64,000 nt of DNA, taken from assembly GCF_000733475.1 (NCBI RefSeq), contig NZ_JPFK01000007.1, positions 554,501 through 618,500 on the forward strand, read 5' to 3'. The translations under genes were made by a program, and so were the position numbers. The stretch is from Mangrovimonas yunxiaonensis. GTDB taxonomy: Bacteria > Bacteroidota > Bacteroidia > Flavobacteriales > Flavobacteriaceae. The notes beneath the pieces were generated by a model. It made no database searches. It was not told the origin of the DNA and saw only the letters and a list, made by a program, of their open reading frames with translations. How positions within the stretch are numbered: the stretch's first letter is position 1; every line of letters starts with the position of its first letter. Positions 43,185 through 52,056 of this stretch are shown here, piece by piece.

Positions 43185-43748
43185 ATGAAAACATTAGTCA
43201 CTACAGCGCTTATAGCATTCGCAACATTTACAGCAACCGCTCAAAAACAAACTAAAACAGTTCATACAGACGAAAGCCAATTGGTGTGGAAAGGATACAA
43301 GGTAACCGGATCGCACGAAGGAACCATAGCCATACAATCGGGAGCTTTAGAGTTTGAAAACGATGTTTTGGTAGGCGGCGAATTTGTTGTTGATATGACC
43401 ACCTTAGGATCGACAGATTTATCGGGAGAGTATAAAGATAAATTAGACGGCCACTTAAAAAGCGATGATTTTTTTGGTGTAGCTACTTATCCAACAGCAA
43501 CCTTAACATTTTCAAAAGTAACGCCAACAGGTAAAAATGCTTACCAAGTGCAGGGCGACTTAACCATTAAAGGACGCACCAACCCCGTAACATTTGAATT
43601 GTCTGTTTACGGAAGCAAGGCCAATGCCGCGTTAAAAGTAGATCGTGCTAAGTACGATGTACGTTATGGATCGGCAAGTTTCTTCGACAACTTAAAAGAT
43701 AAAACTATTTACGATGAATTTGATCTTGTAGCTGACCTACAGTTTTAA
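43185..43748 (+). CDS. YceI-family periplasmic protein
   Basis: The 187-residue protein has a signal peptide (residues 1-19, ending ATFTATAQ) and a lipocalin-like barrel with DGHLKSDDFFGVATYPTATLTF and NPVTFELSV, typical of YceI. Members bind isoprenoid chains such as polyprenyl phosphates in the periplasm. The gene is preceded by a Crp/Fnr gene and its operator, and the terminator following it is embedded in the end of the convergent MFS gene. Confidence 0.93.
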   Translation: MKTLVTTALIAFATFTATAQKQTKTVHTDESQLVWKGYKVTGSHEGTIAIQSGALEFENDVLVGGEFVVDMTTLGSTDLSGEYKDKLDGHLKSDDFFGVATYPTATLTFSKVTPTGKNAYQVQGDLTIKGRTNPVTFELSVYGSKANAALKVDRAKYDVRYGSASFFDNLKDKTIYDEFDLVADLQF

Positions 43749-43771
43749 GTTCAATGATTGATTGATAGCGA

Positions 43772-44995
43772 TTAAACCGCCTCTGCTACAGGGGCGGTTT
43801 TTTCTTTGGAAAAAAACATTAAAACAACCGATAGTAAACCACATACAGAAAATCCAATAAATAGTGGCAAAACACTATTAGAAACAAAGCTTCCTATGTA
43901 ATTGGCAATAGGCACGGCCATAACCGTAGATAGAAATCCGTTAATAGCAGCACCAACCCCGGCAATATGCCCAACGGGCTCCATGGCCAAAGAACGCAGG
44001 TTGCCAAATAAAAAGCCAATGGCAATAAATTGTGAAGCAAAAAACATAACCAGCACCGAAAGGTCTGGGTTTTGACCGTTATAAAAAATAACCACATAAA
44101 GAATGGAAATGGCGCAAAATGCCAAAGCCGCAGTTTTAGCAATGGCCTTCATGCCAAAACGCATAACCAAAGCACTGTTTAAAAATGTGGCAAAACCAAT
44201 GGAAATGGCTAAGCTGGCAAAGATATAAGGAAACAGGTCTGCGAGGTGGTATTGTTCTTCAAAAATATATTGTGAGGTGCTGAGGTATACCATAAACGAA
44301 CCGGTAATCAAGCCGGATACCAAGGTGTAAACCACAGCGCTTTTCTGTTTAAAAAAAGCTTTGGTGCCATTTACAAAAAGTCCTACTGATAGCTTAGAGC
44401 GTTTTTCTTTAGGCAGAGTCTCAGGTTGTTTTTTCCAAAACCAATAAATTACCAAAACCCCGTAAATTAAATTCAGGTTGAAAATGGAATGCCAATCAAA
44501 AAACGTGATTAAAAACTGCCCTAAAGTTGGCGCAACAACAGGCACTAATATAAAAACCATTACAACTATCGACATGACCCGAGCCATATAATCGCCGCTG
44601 TACGTGTCTCTAACCATAGAAATACTTATGGTTCTAGGAGCGGCCAAACCAGCACCTTGTAAAATACGACCAAAAATCATCCATTCAAAACTTTGGGTCG
44701 AAACGCAGATAATGCTGGCAACGACAAAAAGTGAAAACCCAGCGTAAATAATGGGCTTTCTGCCGTAGCTATCAGATAGCGGCCCAAGAATTAATTGCCC
44801 AATACCAAGTCCTAAAAATATCATGGTAATTAGCAATTGGTTTTTGCTGGGGTCGGTAACATTTAAATCGTGCGCAATGTCTGGCAGAGCAGGAAGCAGA
44901 GCGTCAATACTTAGGGCTACAATAGCCATTAACGATGCCATTAAGCCTACAAATTCTATGTTGAGGCTGTCTTTGGTTTTAAGATTGTTTTGCAT
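43772..44995 (-). CDS. MFS drug exporter of the Bcr/CflA type
   Basis: The 407-residue protein has twelve predicted membrane helices and the motifs LVDALLPALPDI-like (ALSIDALLPALPDI) near residue 28 and GPLSDSYGRKPIIYAGF, the loop 2-3 signature of Bcr/CflA multidrug exporters. It would export bicyclomycin, chloramphenicol-like or other hydrophobic compounds with proton exchange. The last codons coincide with the hairpin that terminates the convergent yceI gene. No regulator gene lies next to it. Confidence 0.92.
   Translation of the reverse strand: MQNNLKTKDSLNIEFVGLMASLMAIVALSIDALLPALPDIAHDLNVTDPSKNQLLITMIFLGLGIGQLILGPLSDSYGRKPIIYAGFSLFVVASIICVSTQSFEWMIFGRILQGAGLAAPRTISISMVRDTYSGDYMARVMSIVVMVFILVPVVAPTLGQFLITFFDWHSIFNLNLIYGVLVIYWFWKKQPETLPKEKRSKLSVGLFVNGTKAFFKQKSAVVYTLVSGLITGSFMVYLSTSQYIFEEQYHLADLFPYIFASLAISIGFATFLNSALVMRFGMKAIAKTAALAFCAISILYVVIFYNGQNPDLSVLVMFFASQFIAIGFLFGNLRSLAMEPVGHIAGVGAAINGFLSTVMAVPIANYIGSFVSNSVLPLFIGFSVCGLLSVVLMFFSKEKTAPVAEAV
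43774..43800 (+). terminator. yceI terminator inside the 3' end of the MFS gene
   Basis: AAACCGCC and GGCGGTTT plus an inner CTG/CAG form a stem followed by T6. It overlaps the stop and last codons of the minus-strand MFS gene. Confidence 0.85.
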
Positions 44996-45222
44996 CTTTC
45001 AAAGGTATCATAAAAGCAGCTCGTATCCTGCTGTTAATACACGTTTGTTATAATTTTAACAGTTGCTTAATGGGAAAGCCTTCTTCAAGGCTTTGTGTCT
45101 AGACCTTCAATAGACTTTTTCTATTTAAAGTAAGCCTGTAAAAACCGTTTATATCATGATTTTTTAGAGAGGTATTTTAACGCTTTAGAGGTAAAAAAAC
45201 AATGTTACATAGATTAACAATC

Positions 45223-45237
45223 TTATCTTTAAGATAA
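45223..45237. promoter_or_regulatory. Palindrome TTATCTT-T-AAGATAA ahead of the NtrB-like gene
   Basis: The 7-base arms are perfect. A weaker palindrome TGTTA-N7-TAACA lies at 45203-45219. Both precede the -7 element TAATTTTG (45263-45270) of the sensor kinase, but not at the distance seen for the Crp/Fnr-type sites. Confidence 0.4.
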
Positions 45238-45262
45238 AGGTGTCTTCTATAGAATAAAACCG

Positions 45263-45270
45263 TAATTTTG
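45263..45270 (+). promoter_or_regulatory. -7 promoter element TAATTTTG
   Basis: Exact match to TAnnTTTG, only four bases before the kinase ATG at 45275, so the mRNA may be almost leaderless. Confidence 0.45.
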
Positions 45271-45274
45271 CATC

Positions 45275-46372
45275 ATGGAGGAACCAATTTCTACAGAAGA
45301 TAAATTAAGGGAACGCATAAAAGAACTCACGTGTCTTTACACCATTAGCTCGTATATTGCCAATGCCGACCTTAATAACCTAACCCCAACGCTAGAGGCG
45401 ATAGCCCGTAGCTTGTGCAAGGCAATACAGTTTCCAGAAGAGGCTGTTGTAGAGTTGTTTCTGGATGATATTTATGTTGAGTGGGGCAAAGATGCCACAG
45501 AAAAAGTATTTATGCTTTCGGCAATAAAAGCATTTAATCAGCCCATTGGTTCTGTAAAAGTAGGATACCCCAAAGAAGCGTATTCCAGCAACAGTTTTTT
45601 AGAAGAAGAAAAACAAATGCTTAATGCCGTTGCTTTAGAATTGGGCGATTTGTTTGAACGCAAGCAAATTGTAGAAAGCGATATGCGCTCTAAACGGCAA
45701 GTAGAGCGTGTAGATAGGTTAACCATTTTAGGTGAAATAACCGCGGGCATTGCCCACGAGCTAAACACCCCTTTGGCCAATATTCTTGGGTATGCCGAAT
45801 TGTTGAAAGACGAGCTGCAAGGCAACAAAAAAGCCCTTACCGATCTGGAGCGAATTATAAGCAGTACCATTTATTCGCGTGAGGTTGTTAAAAAACTCAT
45901 GTTTTTTTCTTGCGACATGCCACAGCACAAAACACAAACCAATATTGTGCCCATTATTACAGATGCCGTAAAGCTAATAAAACCTAATTTTAGCAAAAAG
46001 CAAATCGATTGTCGGGTGATAACCAGCTCAGAGGACATCCCGTATAAAGTCGACACCATACAATTAACCCAAGTGGTGTTTAATTTGGTGATTAACGCCA
46101 TATATTTCTCACCAGAAAAAGGCACTATTTTAGTAGAAGTATTTGAGGACAAAAAGCACGTTTACATAACCATTTCAGACGAAGGCAGTGGTATACAAGC
46201 AACAGATGCCGAAGCTGTTTTCAATCCGTTTTATACCACCAAGCCGGTAGGCGAAGGCTCTGGGTTGGGGTTAAGCGTGGTTCATGGCATTGTAAAAAGC
46301 CATAAGGGCGACATATCGCATAGTCCCAATACGCCCCAAGGAACCATTTTTAAAATCAGTTTTCCAAAATAA
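45275..46372 (+). CDS. NtrB-like sensor histidine kinase
   Basis: The 365-residue protein is cytoplasmic, with no membrane segment. Residues ~1-135 are a GAF-like sensing domain, followed by a HisKA domain with His161 in GIAHELNTPLANILGYAE and an ATPase domain with the N-box FNLVINAIYFS, DEGSGI and GEGSGLGLSV. It is the partner of the sigma-54 response regulator that starts 11 bases after it. GAF-type sensing of a cytoplasmic signal, possibly nitrogen status, is inferred because the next operon contains glutamate dehydrogenase. Confidence 0.92.
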   Translation: MEEPISTEDKLRERIKELTCLYTISSYIANADLNNLTPTLEAIARSLCKAIQFPEEAVVELFLDDIYVEWGKDATEKVFMLSAIKAFNQPIGSVKVGYPKEAYSSNSFLEEEKQMLNAVALELGDLFERKQIVESDMRSKRQVERVDRLTILGEITAGIAHELNTPLANILGYAELLKDELQGNKKALTDLERIISSTIYSREVVKKLMFFSCDMPQHKTQTNIVPIITDAVKLIKPNFSKKQIDCRVITSSEDIPYKVDTIQLTQVVFNLVINAIYFSPEKGTILVEVFEDKKHVYITISDEGSGIQATDAEAVFNPFYTTKPVGEGSGLGLSVVHGIVKSHKGDISHSPNTPQGTIFKISFPK

Positions 46373-46383
46373 AGATTACGTAC

Positions 46384-47709
46384 ATGCCATTACAAAAGGA
46401 AAATATATTGATAGTAGATGATGATGTTCATATTTTAGAGCTCATTCAGCGTCATTTAAAATCACTTAACTACCACACCTATAAAGCCATTTCGGTTAAA
46501 GAGGCTGTAGAAGTCCTTAAAGGAAAATCGATAGACTTACTAATTACCGATTTAAACATGCCGGGGGTAGGCGGTATGGAATTAATCAAGTACACCTCAG
46601 AACATTACCCGCAACTACCCAAGCTAATCGTTACTGGATACCCATCTTTAGACGATGCAAAGCAGGCCATGCGCTCTGGCGTTGTAGATTACTTAACCAA
46701 GCCCTTTACAAAAGACGAACTTAAGGTGGCTGTTGGTAAATCGTTGGCAGGATTAAAAAAGCGATCAGCTCCTACAAAATCACAGCCAAGTGCGGTTAGT
46801 TATGGCGATATTATCGGGCAATCGGAAGCCATAAAAAATGTTACCGATATTATAGAGCGCGTAAAAGACAACAAAGCTACTGTAATGATAACAGGCGATA
46901 GCGGTACCGGAAAAGAACTGGTGGCAAGGGCCATACATTATATGGGGAAATTTGCCTCGGCACCCTTTGTGGCTGTAAACTGCGGAGCCATACCCGAAAA
47001 CCTTCTGGAATCGGAATTGTTTGGGTATGTAAAAGGCGCCTTTACAGGGGCTAACGAAGATAGAAAAGGCTTTTTTCAGGCCGCCAACAAAGGCACCATT
47101 TTTTTAGATGAAATAGGTAACGCCTCCATGGCAACACAATTGCGGTTGCTTAGAGTGTTACAGGAAAAGGAAATTACCCGAGTGGGGTCGAAAAAAACAG
47201 AACCGATTGATGTAAGGGTTATTGCGGCCACCAATTTTAACTTAAAAGAACGTATAGAGAAAGGGAGCTTTAGGGAAGACCTGTATTACAGGCTTACCGT
47301 TGTAGAAATTGAAGTCCCCAAACTTAAAGACAGAAAAGAAGACATCACCTTATTGGTAGATAAGTTTTTGCAAAAATATGGCGTAGAATATAAAGATAGG
47401 TTGTTAACCATGACCCCTGAGGCTTTAAACGCCTTAGAGCGGTATTCGTGGCCTGGAAATATAAGGGAGTTGGAGAACATTATCCAGCGAGCCGTGATTA
47501 TGTGCGATAAGCAAATTACACTTCACGATTTGCCGGATTTTCTCAAGTATACCATAGAATTTCCAGAAAATAACGACACGTTGTTGCCGCTTAAAGATAT
47601 AGAAAAACAATACATACTTAAAGTCTTGGCATTTACAGAGAATAATAAATCAAAAGCGGCCAAAATTCTTCAAATTGACCGCAAGACGTTAAACCAAAAA
47701 ATACAATAG
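46384..47709 (+). CDS. NtrC-family sigma-54-dependent response regulator
   Basis: The 441-residue protein has a receiver domain (Asp56 in LLITDLNMPG), a sigma-54 AAA+ domain with Walker A GDSGTGKELVARAIH and the sigma-54 contact loop GAFTGA near residue 217, and a C-terminal Fis-type helix-turn-helix (NNKSKAAKILQIDRKTLNQKI). Phosphorylated oligomers should open sigma-54 promoters. A TGGCAC-N5-TTGT promoter lies 135 bases downstream, in front of a small Cys protein and glutamate dehydrogenase, with a large inverted repeat as a likely upstream binding site. Confidence 0.94.
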   Translation: MPLQKENILIVDDDVHILELIQRHLKSLNYHTYKAISVKEAVEVLKGKSIDLLITDLNMPGVGGMELIKYTSEHYPQLPKLIVTGYPSLDDAKQAMRSGVVDYLTKPFTKDELKVAVGKSLAGLKKRSAPTKSQPSAVSYGDIIGQSEAIKNVTDIIERVKDNKATVMITGDSGTGKELVARAIHYMGKFASAPFVAVNCGAIPENLLESELFGYVKGAFTGANEDRKGFFQAANKGTIFLDEIGNASMATQLRLLRVLQEKEITRVGSKKTEPIDVRVIAATNFNLKERIEKGSFREDLYYRLTVVEIEVPKLKDRKEDITLLVDKFLQKYGVEYKDRLLTMTPEALNALERYSWPGNIRELENIIQRAVIMCDKQITLHDLPDFLKYTIEFPENNDTLLPLKDIEKQYILKVLAFTENNKSKAAKILQIDRKTLNQKIQ

Positions 47710-47717
47710 ATTATTTC

Positions 47718-47752
47718 TGGGGAAAATCTCCACAGTGGGTAAAAATTCCCCA
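47718..47752. promoter_or_regulatory. Large imperfect inverted repeat, candidate NtrC-type upstream site
   Basis: TGGGGAA (47718-47724) pairs with TTCCCCA (47746-47752), with CCAC-A-GTGG at the centre. Its centre is about 115 bases upstream of the sigma-54 promoter, a usual enhancer distance. There is no T-run after it, so it is not an obvious terminator of the regulator gene. Confidence 0.5.
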
Positions 47753-47843
47753 ATGCAACACAATGCTGTTTGTTTAATAAAATCACGTTAATAATATGGA
47801 TACCAGTTAGTTACATAATATTTCAGACCCAAGCTAACCTTTA

Positions 47844-47858
47844 TGGCACAGCAATTGT
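47844..47858 (+). promoter_or_regulatory. Sigma-54 promoter TGGCAC-N5-TTGT
   Basis: TGGCAC at 47844-47849 and TTGT at 47855-47858 fit the -24/-12 consensus TGGCAC-N5-TTGC with one mismatch at the end. It lies 31 bases before the small ORF at 47889 and downstream of an NtrC-type regulator gene. Confidence 0.75.
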
Positions 47859-47888
47859 TTTATAGCAGGCAATAATAAAATCGCAAAA

Positions 47889-48062
47889 ATGAGAGAAAAC
47901 AGTTTATGTGTTAATTGTAAGTTCAATACAGATTGTAGCTTAACGCCCAATAAAAGTTTTATTTGGTCGTGCAATGAATATGAGTTAGCGGAAACAAAAC
48001 AAGAGACTCCTAAGAGTCCATCATTCGAAACATCAAATAATAAAATAGTAGAATTTGTCTAA
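47889..48062 (+). CDS. Small Cys-rich (zinc-ribbon-like) protein
   Basis: The 57-residue frame begins at ATG 47889, 31 bases after the sigma-54 promoter, and ends 10 bases before the glutamate dehydrogenase start. Four cysteines are spaced C-x2-C-x6-C-x11-C (CVNCKFNTDCSLTPNKSFIW then SCNEYE), as in small zinc-binding knuckles. The second half is polar and low in complexity. I do not recognise the family. Its position as first gene of a sigma-54 operon argues that it is real and possibly a regulator or adaptor. Confidence 0.7.
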   Translation: MRENSLCVNCKFNTDCSLTPNKSFIWSCNEYELAETKQETPKSPSFETSNNKIVEFV

Positions 48063-48072
48063 AGTAAAAAAT

Positions 48073-49368
48073 ATGACATTAATAAAAGAATTGAAGAAGA
48101 AAGACCAGCCAAAGCAAGGAATGCTTGAAAATGTAATGAAGCAATTTGATTCAGCTTCTAAATTGGTAGGTCTTAATGAGAATATTAAAAAAATCCTTTC
48201 GGTAACCAATAACGAATTGATTATTCACTTTCCCGTACGTATGGACAACGGTGATGTTGAAATTTTTAAAGGTTACCGTGTACAGCACAACAATGCCCTA
48301 GGAGCCTATAAGGGCGGGCTTCGCTACCACCCAACAATCGATATAGATGCTGTAAAGGCGTTAGCCATGTGGATGACTTGGAAGACTTCTTTAGCTGGCC
48401 TACCTTACGGAGGCGCAAAAGGAGGAATTCAACTAGACCCTAAAAAATATTCAACATCAGAGCTTGAGCGTATTACAAGACGTTTTGCGTATGCTCTAGG
48501 AGAGAATATTGGCCCAGAGCACGATATTCCAGCACCAGACGTAAATACCAATGCACAAACCATGGCCTGGATTGCAGATACGTATATGTCTACAAAATCG
48601 CCTTCAGAGCGTTCAAAAAACCAACACGTTGTAACCGGTAAACCAATAGGTTCAGGTGGGTTAGAAGGCCGCGACAGAGCCACTGGTTACGGTGTGTTCT
48701 TAACCATTAAATATTGGGCAGCTAATAAAAATGTATCCCTAAAAGACAAAACCTTTATCGTACAAGGATTTGGTAATGTAGGGTATTGGGCCGCCTATTT
48801 TATGGAGCAAGAAGGCGCTAAGCTAGTAGGTGTTCAAGATGCATACGGCACCATTAAAAATGAAAAAGGTATTCCTGTAGAGGCTCTTTTAGATTACTCT
48901 AAAGCGAATGGTGGAAGCATAGTTGGTTTTGACCAAGCGCAGGATATGGACAAGGATGATTTCTTCGGATTGGCTTGCGATATCTGTATTCCAGCAGCAT
49001 TAGGAAACCAAATTACCAAAGAAAACGCCAACGATATTAAAGCATTTTTAGTAGCCGAAGGCGCAAACGGACCAACAACTGTAGAAGCCGAGAAAATTTT
49101 ACTTGAAAAAGGTATAGATGTTATTCCAGACATACTTTGTAACTCTGGTGGGGTAATCTGCAGTTATTTCGAATGGTTACAAAACCGAAATGGCGAGCTT
49201 TGGGAGCTAGAAGAAGTCTTGGTTAAACTAGACAAAAAGCTAAAAGAAGCTTTTAGAAAAGTTACCGAAACTTCAGAAGCAAAAGGTATAGACATGCGTT
49301 CTGCCGCTTATGTAATAGCCATAGAGCGTATAGAAAGAGCTTATGTACAACGCGGAATTTTCCCTTAA
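48073..49368 (+). CDS. gdhA: Glutamate dehydrogenase
   Basis: I choose ATG 48073 (MTLIKELKKKDQPKQ) over a TTG six codons earlier that overlaps the small gene's stop. The 431-residue enzyme has the glutamate-binding lysine segment PYGGAKGGIQ and the Rossmann motif IVQGFGNVGYWAA. It interconverts glutamate with 2-oxoglutarate and ammonium in the cytosol. The gene is second in the putative sigma-54 operon, linking it to nitrogen control by the adjacent NtrBC-like pair. Coenzyme preference cannot be read with confidence. Confidence 0.95.
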   Translation: MTLIKELKKKDQPKQGMLENVMKQFDSASKLVGLNENIKKILSVTNNELIIHFPVRMDNGDVEIFKGYRVQHNNALGAYKGGLRYHPTIDIDAVKALAMWMTWKTSLAGLPYGGAKGGIQLDPKKYSTSELERITRRFAYALGENIGPEHDIPAPDVNTNAQTMAWIADTYMSTKSPSERSKNQHVVTGKPIGSGGLEGRDRATGYGVFLTIKYWAANKNVSLKDKTFIVQGFGNVGYWAAYFMEQEGAKLVGVQDAYGTIKNEKGIPVEALLDYSKANGGSIVGFDQAQDMDKDDFFGLACDICIPAALGNQITKENANDIKAFLVAEGANGPTTVEAEKILLEKGIDVIPDILCNSGGVICSYFEWLQNRNGELWELEEVLVKLDKKLKEAFRKVTETSEAKGIDMRSAAYVIAIERIERAYVQRGIFP

Positions 49369-49379
49369 TTAATAGCAAT

Positions 49380-49793
49380 ATGAAGTACGGAACCTTAATG
49401 TTAGAAAAAAAAGAGTTTGTAACCTTAAAACGTTTGTTGAATTTATCTGCTGAATACAAAGAAGACACCAGAAAATATTCAGTTAAGCGTTTGGCAGAAG
49501 AATTAAAAAACGCCAAGGTTGTAGATGAAAGTGATTTTCCTGAAGACGTTGTACGCTTTAACTCTTTGGTTACAGTATCGACAGAGGATAATGGTTGGGA
49601 AACAACATTCCAACTGGTATTGCCTACGGAAAGCCATGCAGCAATGAGTCGGGTTTCGGTATTGGCACCAATGGGATCTGCCGTTATGGGGTATGCAAAA
49701 AACGATACCATGGAATGGGAGTTCCCAGCTGGGGTTAAAACTTTAAAAATAAAAAACGTTCAACACAAAATAGAAGAAGAAATACAACTATGA
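49380..49793 (+). CDS. GreA/Rnk-family protein
   Basis: The 137-residue protein has a C-terminal GreA/GreB-type domain (VRFNSLVTVSTEDNGWETTFQLVLP, SVLAPMGSAVMGYAKNDTMEWEF) after a helical N-terminus, in the manner of Rnk, the nucleoside diphosphate kinase regulator that binds RNA polymerase. It starts 11 bases after glutamate dehydrogenase and its last bases overlap the next gene (ATGA), so it belongs to the same operon. The full coiled coil of GreA is not present. Confidence 0.85.
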   Translation: MKYGTLMLEKKEFVTLKRLLNLSAEYKEDTRKYSVKRLAEELKNAKVVDESDFPEDVVRFNSLVTVSTEDNGWETTFQLVLPTESHAAMSRVSVLAPMGSAVMGYAKNDTMEWEFPAGVKTLKIKNVQHKIEEEIQL

Positions 49794-50170
49794 TGAGACT
49801 TGAAACTTATTTTGAACACGATTCAGACGATCAAATCCTGCAAAAACGTAGTCATGACGAGCTTAAATTATGGTTGCAGCAAATAAACTATAATGTGGAA
49901 GAAAGTGATAGGTTGGCTAAAATATCATCCAACGTGCTTAAAGATAGGGCTTTAAGAGATGCTTTTTTGGAAATGATTACTTATATGCAAGATGTTTTAA
50001 AAGAATTGAAAGCTTATGAGAAATCCATGCCTAATTATAAAGAATGCGATCATTTAGAGTGTGATATGTTCTATATAAACAAACATCAAAGTATAGGTCA
50101 TAAATACTTAAATACAATTAAAGGCTATCAAAAAATAAAGGATACATTCTATTCCCAATTCTTACACTAA
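49790..50170 (+). CDS. Conserved helical protein, unknown function
   Basis: The 126-residue protein overlaps the preceding GreA/Rnk-like gene by four bases (ATGA). It is predicted to be largely helical and polar, without signal sequence or membrane segment. Two Cys lie in YKECDHLECDMFY near residues 84-92, possibly binding metal. I do not recognise the family. Being last in the glutamate dehydrogenase operon, it may take part in the same nitrogen-linked response. Confidence 0.75.
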   Translation: MMRLETYFEHDSDDQILQKRSHDELKLWLQQINYNVEESDRLAKISSNVLKDRALRDAFLEMITYMQDVLKELKAYEKSMPNYKECDHLECDMFYINKHQSIGHKYLNTIKGYQKIKDTFYSQFLH

Positions 50171-50202
50171 GTACTTGATTTATTTAGATGTTGATTGGTA
50201 GC

Positions 50203-50233
50203 AAGAGGCCAAAACGTTAAGTTTTGGCCTCTT
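50203..50233 (+). terminator. Rho-independent terminator of the gdhA operon
   Basis: GAGGCCAAAAC and GTTTTGGCCTC form an 11-bp stem with a GTTAA loop, followed by T6. It also lies downstream of the convergent carboxyltransferase gene. Confidence 0.92.
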
Positions 50234-50245
50234 TTTTGCTGTTTT

Positions 50246-51787
50246 TTATAACGGGATGTTGCCGTGTTTGCGCTTTGGGGCGTCGACATGTTTGTCTTCT
50301 AGCATGGCAAATGCTTTAATAAGCTTCCTTCTGGTGTCTTTTGGTAAGATAACTTCATCTACAAAACCACGCTCGGTAGCACTGTAAGGGTTGGCAAAGC
50401 GGTCGGCATATTCGGCTTCTTTTTCCTTCCACTTGGTTTCGGGATCTTCGGCGGCAGAAATCTCTCGTCTAAAAATAATCTCTGCAGCTCCTTTGGCCCC
50501 CATAACAGCAATTTCGGCACTTGGCCATGCAAAGTTCATATCGGCACCAATATGTTTGGAGTTCATAACATCGTAGGCACCGCCATAGGCTTTTCTGGTA
50601 ATAACTGTAACTCGCGGTACGGTAGCTTCGCTAAATGCATACAGCAGTTTGGCCCCATGTACAATAATGCCATTCCACTCTTGGTCGGTTCCAGGCAAAA
50701 ATCCAGGAACGTCTTCTAGGACTAACAAAGGAATATTAAAACTGTCGCAAAACCGCACAAAACGCGCTGCTTTTTTCGAGCTGTTTACATCTAACACTCC
50801 AGCCAAGAACATGGGTTGGTTGGCAACAATACCAATGGATTTTCCGCCTAATCTGGCAAAGCCAACAATAATGTTCTCGGCATGGTCTTTATGGATTTCA
50901 TAAAACGAATCTGTATCGATAATGCCCGAAATCACATCGTGCATGTCGTAAGGTTTATTGGCATTGTCTGGAACAATATTAGATAATTGCTCACGAATTT
51001 CATCGTTTAATTCGTAGGGTAGTGCTTTAGGCTTTTCTTGGTTGTTTTGTGGTAGATAGCTTAGCAGTTTTTTTACATCTTCTAGGCAGGCTACATCGTT
51101 GGCAGAGGTTTTATGGGCCACCCCCGATTTTGTGGAGTGCGTACTTGCCCCGCCCAATTCTTCGCTGGTAACGGTTTCGTTGGTAACGGTTTTTACCACA
51201 TTGGGGCCAGTTACAAACATGTAGCTGGTATTTTCTACCATTAGGGTAAAGTCGGTCATGGCGGGCGAGTATACGGCACCACCGGCACAAGGCCCCATAA
51301 TGGCCGATAACTGTGGGATTACCCCCGATGCTTGAACGTTGCGGTAAAAAATATCGGCATAGCCACCAAGCGAGCGCACGCCTTCTTGAATACGTGCCCC
51401 ACCAGAGTCGTTTAAGCCAATAATTGGCGCACCAACCTTTACGGCCAGATCCATAATTTTACAGATTTTCTCGGCATGGGTTTCCGATAGGGAGCCGCCA
51501 AATACCGTAAAATCCTGAGCGAACACATAAACCAAACGCCCGTTAATAGTGCCATAACCCGTTACCACACCATCGCCATAAAATTGCTGTTTGTCCATGC
51601 CAAACTCTTTGGTACGATGGGTAACAAGCGCGCCAATCTCTTCAAAAGAGCCTTCGTCCAATAAGTATTGTACGCGTTCTCTGGCGGTGAGTTTTTTCTT
51701 TTCGTGTTGTTTTTCAATGCGTTTCTTACCACCGCCTAAAAAGGCTTCGGTAAGTTTATTATTAAGATCTTTTATTTTGTCTTCCAT
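50246..51787 (-). CDS. Acyl-CoA carboxylase carboxyltransferase (beta) subunit
   Basis: The 513-residue protein has both halves of the crotonase-like carboxyltransferase fold: [39 protein letters not shown] and, in the second half, [16 protein letters not shown] with [16 protein letters not shown]. This is the propionyl/methylcrotonyl-CoA type that transfers carboxylate from carboxybiotin to an acyl-CoA. The biotin carboxylase and biotin carrier genes lie upstream on the same strand, but separated by a repeat and a GIY-YIG gene. Propionyl-CoA carboxylation is the most likely reaction; the substrate is not proven. Confidence 0.92.
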   Translation of the reverse strand: MEDKIKDLNNKLTEAFLGGGKKRIEKQHEKKKLTARERVQYLLDEGSFEEIGALVTHRTKEFGMDKQQFYGDGVVTGYGTINGRLVYVFAQDFTVFGGSLSETHAEKICKIMDLAVKVGAPIIGLNDSGGARIQEGVRSLGGYADIFYRNVQASGVIPQLSAIMGPCAGGAVYSPAMTDFTLMVENTSYMFVTGPNVVKTVTNETVTSEELGGASTHSTKSGVAHKTSANDVACLEDVKKLLSYLPQNNQEKPKALPYELNDEIREQLSNIVPDNANKPYDMHDVISGIIDTDSFYEIHKDHAENIIVGFARLGGKSIGIVANQPMFLAGVLDVNSSKKAARFVRFCDSFNIPLLVLEDVPGFLPGTDQEWNGIIVHGAKLLYAFSEATVPRVTVITRKAYGGAYDVMNSKHIGADMNFAWPSAEIAVMGAKGAAEIIFRREISAAEDPETKWKEKEAEYADRFANPYSATERGFVDEVILPKDTRRKLIKAFAMLEDKHVDAPKRKHGNIPL

Positions 51788-51801
51788 AGGTGTTGTTTTC
51801 A

Positions 51802-52055
51802 GTTTTTAGATTCCGCATTGTTGTACGTAATGACAGGGGTAACATGCTTTTTGTCATTCTGTGCTCCGACGCAGGATCCACTGCGTTTATTTTTCTTGGA
51901 TTCCGCATCGTAGTGCGGAATGACAAGTTGAATGTATTTTGTTATTCTGCATTATGATGCAGGGTTTGTTTATTTCATTTTTTTGATTCCGTATTGTTGT
52001 ACGTAATGACAGGGGTAACATGTTTTTTGTCATCCTGCGCTACGACGCAGGATCC
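51802..52055. repeat. Left hairpin-repeat array flanking the GIY-YIG gene
   Basis: This 254-bp array holds about six 27-31 bp units, each ending or starting with TGTCA/TGACA and folding into a short hairpin, for example GATTCCGCA-TCGTAG-TGCGGAAT (51899-51920) and ATCCTGCG-CTACGA-CGCAGGAT (52032-52053). Positions 51867-51946 and 51985-52054 are identical to 52452-52531 and 52562-52631. It starts 15 bases upstream of the carboxyltransferase gene. Confidence 0.9.
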
Positions 52056-52056
52056 A

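Noticed and set aside
45075-45094. Hairpin AAAGCCTT-CTTC-AAGGCTTT as terminator
   Set aside because: It lies upstream of the MFS gene, not after a gene, and no T-run follows on either strand.
45203-45219. TGTTA-N7-TAACA as a Crp/Fnr-type site for the NtrB-like gene
   Set aside because: Arms, spacer and distance to the -7 element differ from the six accepted sites.
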